Shown one piece after another: positions 1 through 10,176 of a stretch of 64,000 nt of DNA (position 1 is the stretch's first letter; every line of letters starts with the position of its first letter). The notes beneath the pieces were generated by a model. The model was not told the origin of the DNA and did no database searches. It saw only the letters and a program-made list of their open reading frames with translations. Origin of the DNA: Phlegmacium glaucopus (taxonomy: Eukaryota; Basidiomycota; Agaricomycetes; Agaricales; Cortinariaceae); NCBI GenBank assembly GCA_015039465.1, contig MU130566.1, positions 178,335 through 242,334 of the forward strand, written 5' to 3'. Both the position numbers and the translations under genes were made by a program.

Positions 1-239
1 TGAGACGGTACATCTTTCGGGAGACAGGTACATTTTCTTCCAAAGACAAGATCATCTTTAAGAGACTGCTGAGAATCTTTCAGAGACCAGCAGAGAGCTT
101 CATGAAGATCATCTCTGGCTTTGCATGCCATCTTTTGTTAGTCTTTCATCAGGCTTATTGTACCGTAGATCCACTAAAATCAATTATATTCCAGGTAGCT
201 ACTACAGGACATACACCACAGTAAAGCATGAAGTGCAGC

Positions 240-1160
240 TAGGTAGTATTAAAAAGTAAGTTAATAAGACTGGTCCATAAAATATGAGATCTAGAAACGC
301 ACAATGACTTCCATAGACGTCTAAAATACTTTAAGGATGTGTCGCATGCCTTGAGACAATGAATGCTCACCAAAAAAAAGGCAGAGCTAGAACAGGTAGC
401 AGCATAAAATAAATTCAAAGAATTAAATTACCTCTAAGAACGATGTCTCCAGGAGCCATGATGTACTTCTCAGGCGACGAAAGATCATTCAACTGGTAGT
501 GACTAGACATTTGAACCACATTCGTAACTCCATAATGAGATATCTATAAGGTATGTCTTCGTTAGACAATATCGGAAACAAACACTAACCAAAAAAAGGA
601 TTGACCAACCGATTTTAGCTGACAATGACGTACATAGACCTTTACGGTCACACTTTTCGTGGTCAACCCAATGAATTCCTTTAGTACTGACCCAAGGAAC
701 ATAAACTCAATTGCAACAATGGTGAGTCAGGTCGATTTAAGAAGTTAAGAATGACATTCAGGGGGTATCGCTGGTACCTATAACATGTCAGGTGGGATCT
801 CAAAGGCAAAAATAGGAAGCAGACAATTGGATAGGCAGCACAGGTCACAGTACGAAGCAAGTGCAAGGTAAAAAATAGGTTAATAAGACAGTAACAGAGG
901 AGATCTGGAAACGCACACTGAAAATGGGTCTATTGATGTCTAAAGATGGGTGGCATGCTCAATACCATGAATGCTCATGAAAAAAGGGAGAACTAGAACA
1001 GTTAGCATACTTAAAAATAAATTCAGAGAGATAAATTACCTCCACAAATAACGTCTCCAGGAGTCATATGCTCCTCAGGCCATGAAAGATCATTCAATTG
1101 GTAGTGACCGGCCATTTGGGTCACATTTGTGATAGCTCCATAATAAGATATTTCTATGGC
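240..1160 (-). repeat. Diverged tandem duplication carrying an exon-like block
   Basis: Two copies of a roughly 300-bp block lie in the same orientation at about 240-553 and 865-1160. They share long stretches such as the run around GATCTAGAAACGCACA / GATCTGGAAACGCACA and the exon-like part at the right. On the minus strand each copy reads a short open exon containing HYQLNDLS followed by PGD, ending at a GTAATTTA-type donor. The peptide is more conserved than its surroundings, which suggests former coding sequence. I do not recognise the family. No complete gene can be assembled, and the left flank is cut by the window edge. Confidence 0.5.
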
Positions 1161-2153
1161 CTAAATAGATGAGATCAGAAACAACCGTATACCTTGCTTG
1201 AAAGAAGTACCTTGAGTTTTTGCTTTCACAAAGGAATAGATGAGCCTAAGAAATAACGGAGCAACTCTGGTAGAATTCGGGCCCACATAAGCATAGAATG
1301 AGAGGTGACAGAGGTCTGGTACATATTTCAACCTAGGCTTATTCTCGTGACCAGGTGTTGAGGACATCGTCATGGGTATTGTAATTGCTCTCATAATTTT
1401 CCTTTTGAGACCAGAAAACAATTTAGTGTTAGAATAGTATTGACTTCCTAGAGAATGACACAAGGCATACCAAAGTTTAGGCCAGGATCTGATAGACATC
1501 TACGACCTTTGCTGATAAATTGCAGATACTTTAGGCAGGGTATTCTACAGAGTGGCGATGAGCCTAGCCATGTACTTTTTGATTGGATGTCAAGTGATGC
1601 ACTCTTAGGATTGGATGGAAATTCCTTGAGCGGGTCTGGCATTGGAGTAAAAGGCCATTCAGAGGCAGGGGGTGATATTTGCTAACCAATAGCTTACTAT
1701 CCCGCAGGGCAAAGATGAGGTGTGCAGCATGAGCGCAGGGCAAGTGCGAAGTAGATCATGAGTGGGCTATGCAATGGTGGGAGTGTGAAGATAAGCTATG
1801 TTAAAATCAAACCTGTTGGTCGTTGATTGTTGAAAACACGGTCGCGTCCATCACGTGCATGACTTAGGCCTGATAATCTGTGCATTCGAAAGCTTGCATC
1901 TCGAGTAGCCAACCTATTTATTGCTCACAAAAGTAGCAAGGGGTATGGTAGGTATGGTAGTTATAATAAATTGATAAAATAAATGAGACTGGTATGAAGC
2001 CAAATTTATGAAAGAAAGAGGGCAAGGCAGATGCCAGTGGGGAGGAATACTAATTTACACACTTTCATCGTCATCATCAGAGACCAATATATATTCCTGA
2101 GCTGTGTCCTCTTCGTCGGGGAGCTCACTGCTACGAGATGATGCCAACTGCGA
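1161..2153. other. No convincing gene; decayed sequence
   Basis: Short open stretches occur on both strands (for example a minus-strand run at 1161-1499), but none has a recognisable motif, a good start context or splice sites that extend it. A minus-strand continuation of the duplicated exon block to the left is possible. A few CpG sites near 1840-1870 stand out from otherwise CpG-poor DNA. Confidence 0.4.
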
Positions 2154-4325
2154 TCATTTACGTTTCGGCTTATTATCAGCTAGAATATTAGCAATCTCTT
2201 TAAAGATTGCCTCCCAGTGGTCCTTTGTGAGGGCTTTCACAGTAGGCATGTATTGAGTTGCGTGACAGACCAGGACATTGATAGTCCTACCCTTGTCTGA
2301 TTTCCGTTCAGTGTGATCGCTGTAGTTGTCAGCCAAGAAGTGATTAACACTGCCTCTAGGTTCGACATACTCTCCAGTTGTCCAAGCCTTTAAGGCATGT
2401 TGAACCTGATATAAATGATGAGAATTGAGAAAATTTCAAAAACAAGGAACAACTAACCGCTTGAAGAGCAAGGATGAATGCTCTGTAAGGCTTCTCCTTC
2501 TCACTAAGGCGCTCCGGGTCAGGTACATCCTCCCATTCTGCGAAATGCGCAAGCGCGAGCGTGTATAAAATGAGCAGATTTTGCAGTCATCCCTACGTGT
2601 TTCTCTCAGTATATGGCCATGCATGATAGCTCACAGTCGTGCATACCTTCTTTGTAACATTTTTAGTTTTGTCATTAATCTTCCACTGCTTCCAGAGGAA
2701 AGGATACATTGGTGGATTTCCCTCTGGTGTAAGTGAAAATTGAACCCAGTCAGCAATAATCTTATGATTTTTGAAGAAATCTGCTTGATCGACTTTGATG
2801 TACCTCCTCAGCGCTTCAGCAGCCTTGGTGCCAAACCCATTGCACCAGTTTTTCAAGCGATAACTGATCTGAATGATCAGGTGTTGCATTAGCGTTATCT
2901 AAGACATTTGGGGGGATGTGTCACTCACAAAAGGAGCCCATGGGTCGATTGGGGCATTCTGAACAATGTACCATGCAGGCCCATAAATCTTGTCCACAAG
3001 CTCCTGGACTTGCTCCCTTGAAAACCCCTCCCAGGGAGAGAGAGATCCAGCAAGACTCTTTGCAAGAGGGACTAGCTCCTTGGTAAATGCATCTGATGTA
3101 TCCTTTGGCAGGTGTTCGAGTCTCTATTTTTTTCCACTCCCACCCTGGGCTTCTCGTTGCATGCGAGGGACAGATGAGACCAATTCTATCTTTAGGGATG
3201 ACTGAATTAATCTATGAGCTTGTTGTTGCTTAGATGTAATGTAAAAGAAAGTACGCACATAATTGTTTGGACCCCGTTTGGACCCTTTGTCATTCACGAT
3301 GGCTGAGCGCTCCATTTCATCATCCTCATTGTCACTAATCATGCCTCCATACCGTGCTAGTAAGTTGTTGTCCTCCTGGTGGGTTTTGTCAGCTGGTGCA
3401 ATCAGTTTGGTTTTGATAGCATCATCCCAGCCAGAACGAAGGCCTGAAGGTGGCTGGTTCGACTTTTTAGCTTTCTTGACAGGACCAGCCTGAGACTGAC
3501 TGCCTCAAATTTAATAGAGAACAATTAGTAGATATACACACATAACTCATATAGAACTGACCTTGGGCTCCGCTCACGCTTCAAGTGTTTAGCAGAAGAG
3601 GCTGATTTAGATCTGGTTGTGGCAGAAGTGACTCTGGCTGCTGTGATCTCGCAGCGTCCTGGTTTGGGTTTTTTACCTTTCTTGGACACAACTTCTTCTT
3701 CGCTTTCAAACTCATCTTCGTTGCTGTCCTCTTGCATATCTTCTGTGTCCTCTGGTTGGTACCGGTCCTTATCACTGTCATCAGACTCTATTCCATCAGG
3801 CAAGATTACATTGCTTCTGGTTGCTCAAACTGGTGCTAAGGGTCAACAGGTGAGTGATTTCTCAAGAAGTGTGCTAGACGTACATTGAGCTGCATTTTCA
3901 GTACAAACAGACTGGAGCTCATCCTCCACATCTTTTCACTCAGGAGCAGGCAGACAAAAATTGGCAACCTGTGGCTTGCGAACATTCAATTGGGCCGCAT
4001 GTCAAAGGTCCTCTTCACGCTGTTCGTCTTCAATATCAGCAGTGTTTTTCAAGGCTTGCTCCTGCTTTCACTCCTTCTGCTGCTTATCAGATGCCTGCTG
4101 ATCCCGCATGGCCTGCATTTCTGCAGCCGTTCTGCATGGATTGGGCATGTTGACAGCGCCTGGACGAGCATCTTTATTCTTTGTGCGAGTGGAAGGTCGA
4201 GTAAGAACAAAAGGTGGAGGGAATTGATTTTTACTGGGTATCATTGTGGTTATTGATGACTCGGAGGTGTGTTTGTTCTCTGAATGGCTCACTTTGGATC
4301 CATCCTCATTTGCATCCGTCAACAA
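2154..4325 (-). pseudogene. Decayed accessory protein gene, divergent from Plavaka transposase
   Basis: A multi-exon minus-strand gene with a charged, low-complexity N-terminal half and a conserved-looking C-terminal half. The acidic/basic part (around 3562-3803) splices by a GTCAG donor at 3561 to an acceptor ending at 3500. Further down, the frame contains RLEHLPKD, then the SYRLKNWCNGFG block near 2870, then TTGEYVEPRG, ending with LADNKPKRK at 2154. I do not know its function; similar uncharacterised proteins occur in Agaricomycetes genomes (recall, not searched). At least three in-frame TGA codons (4068-4070, 4002-4004, 3936-3938) and a TAG just upstream of RLEHLPKD break it. It starts within about 50 bp of, and divergent from, the Plavaka transposase, so it may be the element's second gene; that is inference. 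No clear ATG start was found. Confidence 0.5.
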
Positions 4326-4367
4326 ATCGGTTGTTATAGGTAGTTGAAATTTTACCCTACATCTACC

Positions 4368-7300
4368 ATGCCCCGTTCTTTCAAAGTTTGCTACATTCCT
4401 TGCCCAATTAAATCATGTATTCGCCAATTTACAAATCAAGGAGGCCTAAAAAATCATATCCAAACGCATTGTAAGCCACAGGCAAATCATGAACTGCCAG
4501 CACATCAACCACCAGTCAACGAAGGTGATATTCTTGTCGATATAGAAGACAACGCTCAGGAGCAGGGTCTACAAGGTCAGGATCACCTCCCGAATCCTGA
4601 AAAAGCGGCCAAAGAGAAGATTACCTACCATCCACTAATTAACGGTGGACCACTCCATGTTTTCTCTTCTTCAAAAAAAAACTGATAAAATTTAGGGCTC
4701 CCATGCGACACACAAGGCAATTTCTTGCCTGAAGGCGCACCACCTCCACCTTGGGAAGAACACCCTGACAACAACTTTGCTACTTTCAACAACTCTGCAG
4801 CGTTTGAACTTGCCGACCTTCTTTTCCGACGAGACCAAATGTCTGGCACCCACATCAACGACCTTCTTCAGATCTGGGCATCAACTCTTTCTGAGGATCA
4901 GGATCCCCCTTTTTTGAGCAAGAATGAAATGTATAACATCATCGATGACCTTGATCTTGGAGATGCACCTTGGAACTCGTTCACTGTTATGTACAATGGT
5001 GAGATCCAAGAAGGCAAGACGACACCATGGAAGCATAAATCTTTTGAGGTCTGGTATCGTGATCCCCGGCTTGTCCTGCACAACCAGTTGGGAAACCGAG
5101 AGTATGCAAATGAAATGGACTTTGCACCAAAAGACGTGCACGATAAGGACGACAGGCGACGGTACTCCGATTTTATGTCTGGAAATTGGTCATGGTGACA
5201 AGCGGTATGTCATACAATAAATATTTGCCTGTCAGAGGCTAAATACTTTTGAACTAGGATGAGATAGCGAATGACCCCACAAACCATGGTTCAATGTTCT
5301 GTCCTACAGTCCTCAGAAGCGACAAGACCACAGTCTCGGTTGGCACTGGCAACAATGAATATCATCCCTTGTATATATCCAATGGACTAGTTCACAACAA
5401 TGTTTGCCGTGCTCATCGAAACACAGTAACACTTTTAGCCTTTCTGTCAATTCTGAAAAGTAAGTACTCCAGCACGAGTACTCCTAGTATCAAGAGCTGG
5501 TTTAACTTCTTGCTATTTAGCTGAGAAGGAGCATGAACAGAGTGCTGAATTTCGAAAATTTCGCCACAATCTTTTCCATGGTTCCATCAACCAAATTCTC
5601 CACCCTCTACAGCAATATATGGAGACACCCGATATTGTCCGTTACAGTGATGGATACTATCAACGTACAATTTATGGGATCGGTCCATACATTGCAGATT
5701 ATCCTGAGCAAGTTTTGTTGGCATGCATTGTACAGGGTTGGTGCCCCAGGTGAGCAATAACTTCATTTTGTTGATGTCTCTTATATTCTCTAGATGTGAT
5801 GCTAAATGGGATAATCTCGACGACAACATTGCTGGACGGTGCTCCCACAGATTAACGTGTTCTCTCATTGAAGCTCTGGATAAGAAAACATTATGGGATG
5901 ACTATGGGATCATCAGTGATATCATGGTATATTATTCTTGATTATTACCCTTCCTCCTGCCCTTACAATGTATTTCTCAGCCGTTTACCCATGGCTTTCC
6001 TCGGGCAAACATTCATGAGTTGCTGTCACCAGACCTTCTTCACCAGATCATCAAAGGCACCTTCAAAGATCACCTGGTAACATGGGTAACAGCTTATATC
6101 AATCTCGAGCACTCTCCAGCTGAAGCCAAACAGATTCTCGCTGACATTGACCGGCGGTATGTGTTTTTCACGAGTCAAATTTTTTAAAACTATAACACAT
6201 CCAATACTTTTAGAATTGCTGCAGCACCCTCATTCCCTGGCCTTCGTCACTTCCCTGAAGGTCGTGGATTCAAACAGTGGATGGGAGATGACTCAAAAGC
6301 GCTCATGAAGGTATGTAATACTTTGCTAGCTGTTTTTTTACCTCCGTTCTGATTTTTCAAACTAGGTATATCTTCCTGCCATCGCAGGCCATGTTCCCCC
6401 ACAAATGGTGCGCGTGGTAAGCTCCCTTATGGAGTTTTGCTATCTCGTCCGGCGTAATGTTATCAATGAAGATGATATTCTTGCTATTAATAATGCTGTC
6501 GCCAAATTTCATGTCGAACGCAGCATCTTTGATGATGTCCACCCTGATGGGTATTCACTCCCCCATCAACACTCGCTCGTTCATTATACATACCTTATTC
6601 AAGAATTTGGGGCACCAAATGGTCTCTGTTCTTTGATAACTGAATCAAAACATATCAAAGCAGTTAAAGAACCCTGGCGACAATCGAGTCACTACAAGGC
6701 TCTGGGCCAGATGCTTGTCACGAACCAATGTTTGGACAAGCTAGCTGCTGCTCGAGTCAACTTTGAAGCACGTGGTATGCTTCACCAACAAACTGGACCA
6801 CCGGAACTGCCACCTCCAGACCCACCTGCCAATAATCCAGAAGATGACAAGGAGGATGATGGAGGTGCTGTTGATGGAGATATCAATAGTGAGGTGATTC
6901 TTGCACAACTTCCCAGTGAGTCCAGGATAACTTTGCGTCTTATCTGTCATTTCTGATTGCTATGTCCAGTTCAAAACCTTCCTCTCACGGTTGAAGCTCT
7001 TGGAGTGCATCTTGATATACCTCACCTTCCAAACCTTGTTCGGCGCTTCCTCCATGAACAACTGGTACAAGTTGATGCAGACATCGAGCTTGATGATGTT
7101 CCGCTGTCGGATTGTCTGGTTCTTACCAATACAGCTAAGATACGGGTTTTTCCCTCCACTGTTGCCATTTACTATGCCCCAAGTGACCTGTCTGGTACAA
7201 GGGGGATGTTTTGTGAATGTATTCAAGCAGTTGATTCCTGGCATCGTGGTCCTGCGAGACATGATTGTGTTTTTGTTCAACATGACCCTGAGCAACCAGG

Positions 7301-7640
7301 TTTCCGTGGGCTATATGTTGCATGGGTGCGCCATTTTTTTTCCATTCGCCATAACAAGGTCCATTTCCCATGTGTGTTGGTTTCCTGGTATTCGACTATT
7401 GGTACCACACCATGTGCAGATACCGGAATGTGGAAGGTACAGCCTGATTTTGATAAAATGGGTAATTTGGCTATGTCTATAATCCATCTTGACAGCATGG
7501 TGCGTGGTGCGCATCTCATGGGTGTGGCAGGTACCACCTGAATCCCTTACCACCTCACTTTCGACCATAGCCTTGATGCTTTCCAAGCATTTTATGTAAA
7601 TAAATATGTAGACCACCATGCACATGAATATGCCTTTTGA
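4368..7640 (+). pseudogene. Plavaka-family (CACTA-like) transposase, decayed
   Basis: The ATG at 4368 opens a C2H2 zinc finger (C-x4-C, then H-x3-H, about residues 9-35), followed after an intron (4645-4695) by APPPPWEEHPDNN. After a further intron come the core blocks: HGSMFCPTVLRSDKTTVSVG, NEYHPLYIS, the C-x2-C of IVQGWCPRC, HELLSPDLLHQIIKG, and ITESKHIKAVKEPW near 6640. The C-terminus is FYVNKYVDHHAHEYAF. These blocks are typical of Plavaka transposases of basidiomycetes. The acidic residues in SDKTT, SPDLL and ITESKH are probably the RNase H-fold triad (inference). Two TGA codons break the frame, at 5196-5198 (between NWSW and QADEIAND) and 7539-7541. Both look like CGA-to-TGA changes. 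Otherwise the frame is intact through about seven exons, so it is a fairly young but dead copy. Confidence 0.85.
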
Positions 7641-8149
7641 TAGATACATTTCAATATGATAACTTAAGTACAGATTGTCCCAGAAATTGGGTGGTGCAGC
7701 TAAGGGATATCTAATGAAGATCTCTCCCAGAATAGTAGATGCAAAGATGTTGAGATCAAAAAGACCATGCCTGGGACTCAAAGATGCAAAAGCCTTATCT
7801 TGGAGACCAAAGATTCGTTTTGAAAGACAAAGGTCTTAAAAGACCACTCGTACAAAGACAAAGCACTCAAAGACTTGCCTTCTGGAGATAAAGACGGCAA
7901 AGATAACCCTTGCATTTTGCTGATGTACACATTTGTATAGTAATGAAACAGAAAAATGTACCGCCTCAGTGTTGGGAAGTGATAGTTGACAACTGAGGAG
8001 TAAAGAAGGAGAAGTGTGGGAGATAAACAAAGATGTGTAACACATGAGGTGATAGATGACCTGACTAGATATAAGTCAACATCCCTGGCTTTCTCATTGC
8101 TGTAATTGGCATACATCCCCTCGTCATTGTTGCTCTCGTCACCATCTGG
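7641..8149. other. No gene; AAAGAC-rich spacer
   Basis: This stretch holds many loosely repeated AAAGAC/AAGACC motifs on the plus strand between about 7740 and 7900. A similar AAAGACAAGA/AGAGACC texture occurs at positions 20-110. No open frame with recognisable motifs was found. It may be the non-coding tail of the Plavaka element or of a neighbouring repeat. Confidence 0.4.
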
Positions 8150-8813
8150 TGATGTACCTGTGGTGAGGATGGACCACAAGTAGTTATGTAGTTTGTGGGG
8201 TTGATGTAGTTCTCTTTGATAGGTGAAAGTGCACTTTTATGAGGTGCAAAGGTTTGCTTTAAAGTGCGAGATAATGTGCAGAAAAAGCGAAGTTTGCAGG
8301 ATGATTTTAAGGAGTGCAAGAGTAGCTTAGTACAATGTTCCAAAGGTGGGACCAAAACTGTGGTAATTTCATCCATTCTCCTCTCCCCTTTACCTTACTT
8401 GCTACTGCTAATAATATAGTAACTAGCAAATAGCTAAGTGCAGAAAGGTGAAACAGAAATGTAAAATGCAGGTTAAAGTGGAGTCACATGGGTCCGGTAA
8501 TTTGGTAATGAAACATAGGAGATAAGAGCCAAATAAAAGGAGACAAGATAAAATAAAGGTGGTGAGTAATAAAGTCCCCTGAGTTGTGTTTAAAGATTGT
8601 GAGAATAGCTGGCAACTGCAAATGATAATGTGAATGTTGGTGATGACTGCAAGTATCTGCAATGATCTGCAAGTATTCTGCAATGATGTACAATGATCTG
8701 CAATGATCTGCAAGTATCCACAATGATATGTGAGCATCTTCAAGTATATTGTGAAGGTTGTGAAACCACAAAAATGGTGCATTTACATCCCTAGATGTCT
8801 CCTGGGTCCTATC
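8150..8813 (+). repeat. LTR-like dispersed repeat, copy 1
   Basis: It matches 50762-51470 over its whole length in the same orientation. The shared part begins TGATGTACCTG and ends GGGTCCTATC(A), giving short TGAT...ATCA inverted ends as in LTRs. It contains the shared runs GAGGTGCAAAGGTTTGCTTT and GCAAGAGTAGCTTAGTACAA. An internal tandem array of CAATGATCTGC / AAGTATCTGC units lies at about 8640-8750. No target duplication is visible around this copy. Best guess is a solo LTR, but no internal retroelement sequence joins it. Confidence 0.55.
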
Positions 8814-8819
8814 ACCAGG

Positions 8820-9440
8820 TCCCTCATTTGAACATCCACATTGCTCTCATCATTGCCACCCTCATTGCCCCTCGCAGTGGTAGTACATTCTTCATGATCC
8901 GAGTCATTACTCATTACACCAGCACACTCTTCAATCTCACAATCTGAGTATTGATGACCAGCTGACAATTTGTTTTTTTCTGGTTATATGACAAAGTTCA
9001 TGTGCCTGCTCACAGACCTTGGCAAAAAAATTAGCATCCTTTTTACACTTCTATTGTATACATTCCAGTCATCCCAGAGTGGATGACCTATAATTAGTAC
9101 CACTGAAATCATGTGCGCTTGACATTCTATGGTGCTTGACAGTACCACATTCATATTTTAGATGATTGTCATGCCACAAAACAAGGGCATGCTCAACCTG
9201 CAATTAAATTAGTTTACCAACTATGTAATTTGGCCATAATTGCTTACCACTGCAGTTGCCAATGCAAGGGCAACTTCTGGTTCACTAATCTTGAAGTTTG
9301 GAAGTTTTTACTTTAACATCACGAAGGCGTAGCAAATCAACATTGTCTCTTCAGTCAGAGCCATGATGGTACATACCTTTTTCCATACTTCACTGTCCTC
9401 TGTAACTTTGAGCTGTATCTCCGACTTGAATTCTACTTTT
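8820..9440 (-). pseudogene. Decayed coding fragment, unknown family
   Basis: Read on the minus strand from about 9440, an interrupted frame gives VTEDSEVWKKVCTIMALTEE, then KISEPEVALALATAV, an intron-like gap, VEHALVLWHDNHLKYE, and finally an acidic, serine-rich end near 8830. The VEHALVLW block resembles the VQHALKAW block of the accessory gene at 2.1-4.3 kb, so it may be another copy of that type of gene. Several stops interrupt it. The LTR-like repeat abuts its 3' side. No function can be assigned. Confidence 0.3.
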
Positions 9441-10176
9441 TGTACTTAAAATATTTTTTCTACAAGTAAATTACTCAAAAATAAGTAGCTCAAGAAAGAT
9501 TCAAGCCTTGAAAGGGGTAAAAGTAAAAGTAACAATGGTTTTGCTGGTGTAGAGTCTCAATGTATAAACCTGTAGGCATGGCAGATAACATTTGGATAAC
9601 ATGTAGCAAGAAATTTACATTCCAAACAATTTCTCTCTTCCAGCACACTAGTAAAATATGAAAATATTTACCATGGTATCAAAATTCAATTTGGTTGTAA
9701 ATTAAAAGTTTGGCAAAATATTCTAGTTGGCAGATAACAGAGGCCTGATTGGCTGTCTGTAATCCCATTACCACTTTCAGATACTTATTATCCTGTTTCA
9801 TACCAATCACATACCCTACTATATAAAGCCAATCCTTGGTTAAAGACAGGCATTCACTCCTTAACCTGCTACAGTTGAACCCCTCTTAACCCATGCCTGA
9901 CATAACCCATAACCCCTTATACCCCATACATTTTTGAGTCCACCACACTGGTGGGCAGGGAATTGCAACCTATAACCCATAGGTCCGCAATAACCCATAA
10001 CCCATACCCCCACAACCAAAACCCATAGGTTTGGTGGCCTAATATGGGAAAATAATTATGTAGTTTTACATCATGTGTTCAATTCAATAATTAAGCTCTG
10101 ATTGTGTGACACGAATCCTGGCTCAGAAATCAAAAATTAAACCATTCGTTTTTTGTTTGTTAAAAAAGCCAACCCA

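Noticed and set aside
3263..4256. Plus-strand Ser/Leu-rich frames at 3263-3888 and 3885-4256
   Set aside because: They are shadows of the minus-strand accessory gene's acidic, Ser/Glu-rich segment.
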